In this document: positions 59,310 through 64,000 of the stretch, in pieces | Layout of the letters: each line of letters opens with the position of its first letter | Numbering within the stretch: position 1 is the first letter of the stretch | Assembly: GCF_014648495.1 (NCBI RefSeq) | Contig: NZ_BMRF01000010.1 | Coordinates: 1-64,000 of the forward strand | Origin: Actinomadura cremea | Lineage (GTDB): Bacteria; Actinomycetota; Actinomycetes; Streptosporangiales; Streptosporangiaceae | Direction: 5' to 3' | Length of the DNA: 64,000 nt | Program-made: the position numbers and the translations under genes | Notes under the pieces: model-generated | What the model was told of the DNA's origin: nothing | Seen by the model: only the letters and a program-made list of their open reading frames with translations | Databases searched by the model: none

Positions 59310-60620
59310 ATGCTCCGACTCTCCCCCAAGTCGCCCCTGATCCTGCCGTGGGCCACGCTCAAGCTGGCGGGACGGTTCGTGCTGCCCCTCGCACTGTGGT
59401 TCACCCTCGGGGAGCTGCTGCGGTACGGGGTCATGTACGGCGGCTACCGGCTCGGCAAGATGGACGGGCTCGCCGCGACCGTCGCGCCGCTGCTCACCAT
59501 CGGGCTGCTCGTCGTCATCACGCTCACCACGACCGCCCTGATGATCCACTGCGTGCGCGAGGGCCTCGACGTGGTGCACGCCCGCTCGGCCGGCGGCGGC
59601 CTGACGTCCTGGGCCGTCGGCAACCAGGACGAGTCGGCGCTCGGCGCGATGGGCCGGGCCGCGCTCCCGTTCGTCATCTTCTACCTCGCGTGGGGGCAGC
59701 AGGCCGAGGACGCCCGCGAGTTCGCCGATATGGCCGCGAGCCGCGGCTTCACCGAGGGCGGCATCCAGGGGCAGATCGAGGGCATCGGCCTGCTGCTGTC
59801 CCTCGAGAAGCACGTGAAGCTGGCCATCGCCCTCACCGCCGCGTTCTTCCTGCTGAAGGTGCTCGTCGAGTGGCTGCTGGAGGAGCGGATGCCCCGCACC
59901 GTCGGCCCGCTCGCCGGTGTCCTGGAGATCAACTTCGCGCTGTTCGGCATCTTCACCCTCGACCGGCTCCGCGACCAGGGCGAGCAGTGGTTCACCGACC
60001 GCCGCGCCTGGGACTGGTTCAGCCAGGCCGCCGCGCCCGTCCTGGAGCTGTGGCCGCCGTTCAAGGCGGCCGTCCTCGGCGCCCTGATCTGGATCGTCAT
60101 CGCCGGGGTCATCCTCGGCCTCGACACCGGCGACGAGCGGCTCGTCCTCGGCCAGAGCCGCACCGCCCGGCGCATCGCCGCCGCCGGCGCCATCGACCGG
60201 GTCAACAGCCCCCGCGAGATCCTCACCCGCGGGCTCCGCGAGATGCTGCTGCCCGCCTGGTTCGGCCTCCGCCTCGTCCGCCGGTCCGGGATGATGCCCT
60301 TCGCGACGTTCTGCCTGCTCTTCTCGGGCCTGCACGTCGGCGAGGACCTCGCCCGCCGGCAGACCTACGAGCTGATCGGCGCCCACGACGTCGCCTGGTG
60401 GCTGCCGCGGATGCCGTTCGTCGGCTACGGCGCCGGGCTCGTCTTCGAGATCCTGCGCATCTGCCTGCTCGCCGCCGCGTTCAACCTCATGGTCACGCGC
60501 GTCACGGCTCGAACCGCAGCGAAGGCAGTGGAGCCCCACCCTTCCGCGCCGTCTCCGGGAGCCGCACCTCCAGCGCCAGCGACTCCGCCTTGGCACGGGG
60601 CACCGTCCCCCGGACTGTGA
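59310..60620 (+). CDS. Polytopic membrane protein of unknown function
   Basis: 436 residues with about 6-8 hydrophobic segments ('FVLPLALWFTLGELLRYGV', 'TVAPLLTIGLLVVITLTTTA', 'GALIWIVIAGVILGLD', 'GYGAGLVFEILRICLLAAA'). I recognise no family. Charged stretches between spans include 'RRIAAAGAIDRVNSPREILTRGLREMLLPAW'. The last ~40 residues are Pro/Ala-rich and overlap the convergent minus-strand gene by 119 bp. That tail may be read-through past the ancestral stop. It is flanked by a minus-strand operon of three anchored proteins. Confidence 0.82.
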   Translation: MLRLSPKSPLILPWATLKLAGRFVLPLALWFTLGELLRYGVMYGGYRLGKMDGLAATVAPLLTIGLLVVITLTTTALMIHCVREGLDVVHARSAGGGLTSWAVGNQDESALGAMGRAALPFVIFYLAWGQQAEDAREFADMAASRGFTEGGIQGQIEGIGLLLSLEKHVKLAIALTAAFFLLKVLVEWLLEERMPRTVGPLAGVLEINFALFGIFTLDRLRDQGEQWFTDRRAWDWFSQAAAPVLELWPPFKAAVLGALIWIVIAGVILGLDTGDERLVLGQSRTARRIAAAGAIDRVNSPREILTRGLREMLLPAWFGLRLVRRSGMMPFATFCLLFSGLHVGEDLARRQTYELIGAHDVAWWLPRMPFVGYGAGLVFEILRICLLAAAFNLMVTRVTARTAAKAVEPHPSAPSPGAAPPAPATPPWHGAPSPGL

Positions 60621-61482
60621 GCGGGAACGCCTTCCCCGGCTGTATCCGCGTGGGCTTGGACGCGTTCGCCGTCCACTCGAGGCCCTGCCCGCCGACGAAC
60701 CGGTACTCCACGCCGTAGCCGCCGATCGTCTCCGCGCTCTCGGCGTCCTGTGCCTTCACGGCGAGGATCACCTGCAGTTGGACGACGTCCTGGCCTTCCG
60801 GCGCCCCGGGCTGAGGTGCCGACTCCCGCTTGTAGACGGTCATCCGGGCGCCCGCCAGTTCGCCGATCTTCCCGCGCGCGACGGACGACACCTTCACCGA
60901 GGGCTCGAGGCTCTCCGCGCGTCCCGTCTCGTCCACCCAGTACAGCCCGAGGAGCGAGGGCAGCAGGACCGCGAGCGCGCACGCCTCGACGACCCGGCGC
61001 GTCCTCGGACCCATGCGCGAGCGCCGGGGGTTCGAGGACGTCCCGTCGCCTTCGAGGTTCTCGGGGTTGGTCCGGTTGGGGTCGTCCTGCCCGTCCTGCC
61101 CGTCCGGTCGTCCGCCGGGCGGGGGGTACGGGGGGCGCTGACCGAACGCGTGCTGCTGCTGCTCGGGTGCGTACTGGTGAGGCCCCGGTTGGGGGTACGG
61201 CGCCGGAGGCTGGAAGTGCGGTTGTCGGGTGTAGGCGGGCGGCGGCTGCTGCTCGTGTGTGTAGGGGCCGGGCCCCGGTTGCTGGGGCTGGGGCGGCGTC
61301 GGTTGTGCCGGACGGGCGTGCCGTCCGCGCGACCGCCCGTACTGGTTCGGCTGCTGCTGCCCGCTCGCGGGCGGTTGCGGCGGGTACGGGGGCCCGGACT
61401 GCTGCTGCTCGTCCGTCGGCTGCTGCTGCCGACCGTACCTTCCCTGCTGCGGCTGATCGGGCGGCCGATGCGGATCGTTCAT
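60502..61482 (-). CDS. Pro/Gln-rich single-pass membrane protein
   Basis: 326 residues from the ATG at 61482. Residues 1-155 are Pro/Gln/Tyr-rich and disordered ('PQPQQPGPGPYTHEQQPP'). One TM ('VVEACALAVLLPSLLGLYWV') leads to an exported domain of about 150 residues ('VVQLQVILAVKAQDAESAETIGGYGVEYRFVGG'). No family is recognised. Its ATG overlaps the upstream stop (ATGA), so it is the third gene of a coupled operon. The 3' end lies inside the convergent membrane protein gene. Confidence 0.85.
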   Translation of the reverse strand: MNDPHRPPDQPQQGRYGRQQQPTDEQQQSGPPYPPQPPASGQQQPNQYGRSRGRHARPAQPTPPQPQQPGPGPYTHEQQPPPAYTRQPHFQPPAPYPQPGPHQYAPEQQQHAFGQRPPYPPPGGRPDGQDGQDDPNRTNPENLEGDGTSSNPRRSRMGPRTRRVVEACALAVLLPSLLGLYWVDETGRAESLEPSVKVSSVARGKIGELAGARMTVYKRESAPQPGAPEGQDVVQLQVILAVKAQDAESAETIGGYGVEYRFVGGQGLEWTANASKPTRIQPGKAFPLTVRGTVPRAKAESLALEVRLPETARKGGAPLPSLRFEP

Positions 61483-62078
61483 GTGCCCACCCGCACTTCG
61501 TAGCGTTCGGGGGCCTTCCGGACGAGGTCGGCGGCACGGGACTCGCTGAGCCCGAGGTCGATGTCGACGGCGGACGACAGCTGCGGCAGGAGCCCACCGG
61601 TCCCCACCACCAGGTGCGACCCCGCGAGGCGGTCCTTCGGCAGCTCGAAGACGAACGCGGTGTCCGTCCAGATCATCGGCTGGAACGTCGCCGGCGGGAC
61701 CTGCCCGGCACCGGGCCGCGGCGCCGCGTCGAAGCCGTGGCCGCCGGGGGTCTCCAGCACGGCCGACCGCAGCTCCAGCGGCTCCTCGCGGCTCATCGCC
61801 CGCGCCCGCACGACGAGGTAGACGCCGTCGGTGCCCACGGCGGGCGCGTTGCCGAGGAACGAGTCGGACGCGAGCGAACGCGCGACCACCACGCTCTCGA
61901 CGCGGAGCGTGAACGTCGGCGTGACGGCCTCCTCGCCGACCTCGCCGCCCGTCCGGACGGGGTCGAGCATCCCCGCCTCGACCTTCGGCTGGAACGCGTG
62001 GAGCCACATGGCGCCCGCGAGCAGGATCGTCCCCCCGATGCCCGCGCCGCCCTGCAGGGCGGCCTTGCGCACGTTCAC
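61479..62078 (-). CDS. Membrane-anchored protein of unknown function
   Basis: 199 residues from the GTG at 62078, which overlaps the upstream stop (GTGA). An N-terminal hydrophobic segment ('GIGGTILLAGAMWLHAF') precedes an extracytoplasmic domain of beta strands ('FTLRVESVVVARSLAS', 'GVYLVVRARAMSREEPLELRSAVLETPGG'). This is reminiscent of DUF4352-type immunoglobulin-like folds. The order and overlap show co-expression with both flanking genes. Confidence 0.83.
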   Translation of the reverse strand: MNVRKAALQGGAGIGGTILLAGAMWLHAFQPKVEAGMLDPVRTGGEVGEEAVTPTFTLRVESVVVARSLASDSFLGNAPAVGTDGVYLVVRARAMSREEPLELRSAVLETPGGHGFDAAPRPGAGQVPPATFQPMIWTDTAFVFELPKDRLAGSHLVVGTGGLLPQLSSAVDIDLGLSESRAADLVRKAPERYEVRVGT

Positions 62079-62683
62079 GGCGTCCCCGTCCCGACGGGCA
62101 GGGTGTAGCGCGCGGCCATCTCGCCGCCCTCCGCCTGCACCCGCCACATGTACGTGCTGTCGGTGAACCCGTGGTCGTACTTCCACTCGCGCAGGCCGAA
62201 CGTGAACGTCGCGGGCGGCTGCCCTGAGCCGAGCTTCCACATCACCGACGCCTCCACGGGCAGGTCGGGCTGGGCGGCGTCGGTCTTCGCGCCCGCGGCG
62301 ACGCCCGTCACCTGGTCCGCCTTCACCCACTTGCCGTCCTTGGTGCGGGCGAACACGCCGTCCTGGAGCCCGCCGCTCCCGAGCCGAGCCGTCTCCTCGC
62401 CCTTGTTGACGACGCGCATCCGGACGATCAGGAACTGCTCGCTCCCGCCCAGCCCGCTGTCGGCGACCCCGGCCCGCACGTCGTGCACCGTCAGCGAGAA
62501 CAGTCCCGCGTCGATCGCCTCGCCGGGCGACTTCACCGGCTGCTTCGGCTTCTCCTTCAACCCCCCGGTCACCCAGAGCACCGCGACCAGCGCGACCGCC
62601 GCGCACGCGACGGCCGACGCCCACACCACTCTGCGGCGCCTGCCGGTGGTGGGCTGGTGGGGGATGGGGGCGCTGTACTGCAC
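62075..62683 (-). CDS. Membrane-anchored DUF4352-like protein
   Basis: 202 residues. The basic 'TGRRRRVVWASAVACAAVALVAVLWV' region is a signal anchor and 'FLIVRMRVVNKGEETARL' followed by 'VFARTKDGKWVKADQ' is a DUF4352/telomeric-like beta sandwich. The GTG start follows TACCAT by 6 nt (minus strand) without a Shine-Dalgarno, so it is probably leaderless. It is the first of three overlapping genes encoding anchored, exported domains. Confidence 0.85.
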   Translation of the reverse strand: MQYSAPIPHQPTTGRRRRVVWASAVACAAVALVAVLWVTGGLKEKPKQPVKSPGEAIDAGLFSLTVHDVRAGVADSGLGGSEQFLIVRMRVVNKGEETARLGSGGLQDGVFARTKDGKWVKADQVTGVAAGAKTDAAQPDLPVEASVMWKLGSGQPPATFTFGLREWKYDHGFTDSTYMWRVQAEGGEMAARYTLPVGTGTP

Positions 62684-62810
62684 CCGGCGATGGTAGTACG
62701 CGCATATGTCAAAGATCTGTGACTATGCACGCTTATCGACCTTGCCGACCGTCCACGACGCCCGACGGCACCGGCCCGTCCGGCCGGGGACCGGACGTGC
62801 GACGCCGCTG

Positions 62811-64000
62811 CTACGCGGTCTCGCCCGAGCGCTCGCCCGACGGCTCCACCGGTCCCGCGCGCCAGCCGCGGCGGCGTCCCGCCGGGATCAGCAGCCCGCC
62901 CGCGACGACCAGCATCGCCGCGCCGACCGCGCCGCCCGCCACGCCGAGCGCCACGTTGCGGGTGGCGGTGTCCGGCTCGTCGGGCATCGCGATGGCCACC
63001 GGCCCCGCCGCGCCGCCCGTGCCGCCGCCCGAGCCCGCGCCGGGCGCGACCGCGGTCAGCGCCTCGAACGGGTTGATCATCCCGCTGCCGCTGCCCGCGC
63101 CCTTGTTGCCCGAGGCTGTCCCCTCGATCCGCTGCTTGACCTCGGCGGGCGTCGCGTCCGGGTACGCCTCCAGGACGAGCGCCGCCAGCCCCGCGACGAA
63201 CGGCGTCGCGAAGCTCGTCCCCTTCTGGACGGCGTAGTTGCCGTCGGGCGAGGTCGTCACAATGTCGTTGCCGGGCGCGATGACCGACACCGGCGTGTTG
63301 GGGTTCGAGAACTCGGTGATCTTCCCGTCCTGGCCTACCGCGCCGACCGAGATGACGCCCGGGTAGGCCGACGGGAACATCAGCGCGGGGACCTTGCCGT
63401 TCTTCCGGTCGATGTTCCCCGCGGCGGCCACCACCACGACGCCCTTGGCCAGCGCGTTCTGGACGGCCTGGCGCAGCCGCGGGTCGTCGCCGATCGACTG
63501 CGTCGAGACGTTGACGACGTCCGCGCCGAGCTTGACCGCCTCGTCGATGCCCTTGGCGGCCAGCCCGCTGTCGATGTTCTGCGCCTGGGCCGCGAACTTG
63601 ATCGGGATGATCTGCGCGCCGGGCGCGACGCCGACGAACGACGAGATCCCGGCCTTGGCCGCGATGATCCCCGCGACGTTGGTGCCGTGTCCGAGGCAGT
63701 CCTCCGGGCCCGTCTTCGTCAGGTCGACGCCTTTGACGACCTGTCCCTCGAGCTGCGGGTTCCGCGCGGTCACGCCGCTGTCGACGACCGCGACCTTGAC
63801 GCCCTTGCCGGTCGCCTTCTCGTGCGCCTTCTCGATGTTGAGCGTCTGCTGCGCCCACGGCACCCCGCCCTGGGAGAGCGCCTGCGCGTTCATCGCCCCC
63901 GCGGGGGGACGGCAGTTCGCGGGCGCCCGGGGCGCCGCGTGCGCCGGGGACGCGGCGTAAAGGGGGAGCAGGCACCCGGCCAGCACGGCGACCGCGCTCC
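62811..64000 (-). CDS. Mycosin-like subtilisin protease, N-terminus cut by the window edge
   Basis: At least 396 residues; the frame stays open to base 64000, so the start may lie outside (GTG 63986 is in frame but would shorten the signal peptide, whose end is 'LYAASPAHAAP'). The S8 catalytic triad is complete: Asp in 'VAVVDSGV', His in 'GHGTNVAG', Ser in 'GTSFATPFVAG'. Oxyanion Asn is in 'AAAGNID'. A Gly-rich linker and a C-terminal TM ('VALGVAGGAVGAAMLVVAGGLL') with a basic tail follow, the architecture of MycP of type VII secretion. No other T7SS genes are within reach. Confidence 0.92.
   Translation of the reverse strand, partial: SAVAVLAGCLLPLYAASPAHAAPRAPANCRPPAGAMNAQALSQGGVPWAQQTLNIEKAHEKATGKGVKVAVVDSGVTARNPQLEGQVVKGVDLTKTGPEDCLGHGTNVAGIIAAKAGISSFVGVAPGAQIIPIKFAAQAQNIDSGLAAKGIDEAVKLGADVVNVSTQSIGDDPRLRQAVQNALAKGVVVVAAAGNIDRKNGKVPALMFPSAYPGVISVGAVGQDGKITEFSNPNTPVSVIAPGNDIVTTSPDGNYAVQKGTSFATPFVAGLAALVLEAYPDATPAEVKQRIEGTASGNKGAGSGSGMINPFEALTAVAPGAGSGGGTGGAAGPVAIAMPDEPDTATRNVALGVAGGAVGAAMLVVAGGLLIPAGRRRGWRAGPVEPSGERSGETA

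Noticed and set aside
62707-62712. TTGACA (minus strand) as the -35 of the DUF4352-like operon
   Set aside because: It stands only 11 bp from the best -10 (TACCAT), too short for a normal sigma spacer.

Overview
The window is very GC-rich DNA from an actinomycete, with heavy use of GTG starts. It carries mycothiol synthase (mshD), a GlnR-type regulator, a DivIVA-type coiled-coil protein, an SCO5389-family protein and Cys-attenuator-style leader coding, all actinobacterial hallmarks. Gene content suggests Actinomadura or a relative in the Streptosporangiales, but that is inference. Gene order mshD, pst, glnR, DUF2993 (LmeA-like), thioredoxin, rhodanese, DUF1416 parallels the M. tuberculosis Rv0814c-Rv0820 neighbourhood as I know it.

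Layout. 1-10402: a polymorphic-toxin island with the 3' part of a three-LamG secreted protein, a 2373-residue secreted RHS protein ending in a Hint self-cleavage domain and a zinc deaminase toxin, and an Imm10-like immunity gene. The tip and immunity gene are visibly richer in A+T than the rest. A gene-poor stretch and tRNA-Lys(UUU) close the island. 11306-18505: dienelactone hydrolase, an ADP-ribosylglycohydrolase translationally coupled to a LuxR-type LAL regulator, a divergent Old Yellow Enzyme, a secreted GH1 glycosidase and the SCO5389-family protein. 18774-24207: a coupled nucleotidyltransferase/BON/metallophosphoesterase operon, two SDRs, a crotonase and a secreted repeat protein. 24327-33109 (mostly minus): FAD oxidoreductase, CcdA/TlpA pair, SGNH esterase, two MFS transporters, a cysteine-less CMD protein, a divergent MarR regulator and a DHFR-like reductase.

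33194-45980: arfB, an MpaB-type oxygenase, a PDZ-less HtrA protease, a two-component system, def, the DivIVA-like protein, gamma-carbonic anhydrase and a 1487-residue AAA+ protein with atypical motifs. 46349-53438 is phosphate uptake: DUF47-Pit, then pstSCAB behind a PHO box, with mshD between. 53661-59198 holds glnR, a MoaD/ThiS protein, an LmeA-like protein, an ECF sigma/anti-sigma pair, a thioredoxin, a predicted cysteine leader peptide, rhodanese and DUF1416, an apparent sulfur/redox block. 59310-64000 holds a polytopic membrane protein, three coupled membrane-anchored proteins on the minus strand, and a mycosin-like subtilase cut by the right edge.

Across the window at least ten genes appear leaderless: a TANNNT-like -10 lies 6-8 nt before the start codon and no Shine-Dalgarno is present. 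The most notable items are the RHS-Hint-deaminase/immunity pair, the predicted leaderless cysteine leader peptide upstream of the rhodanese, the AAA+ protein with a Gln in Walker B and a decayed second AAA module, and the CMD protein that has lost its redox cysteines.
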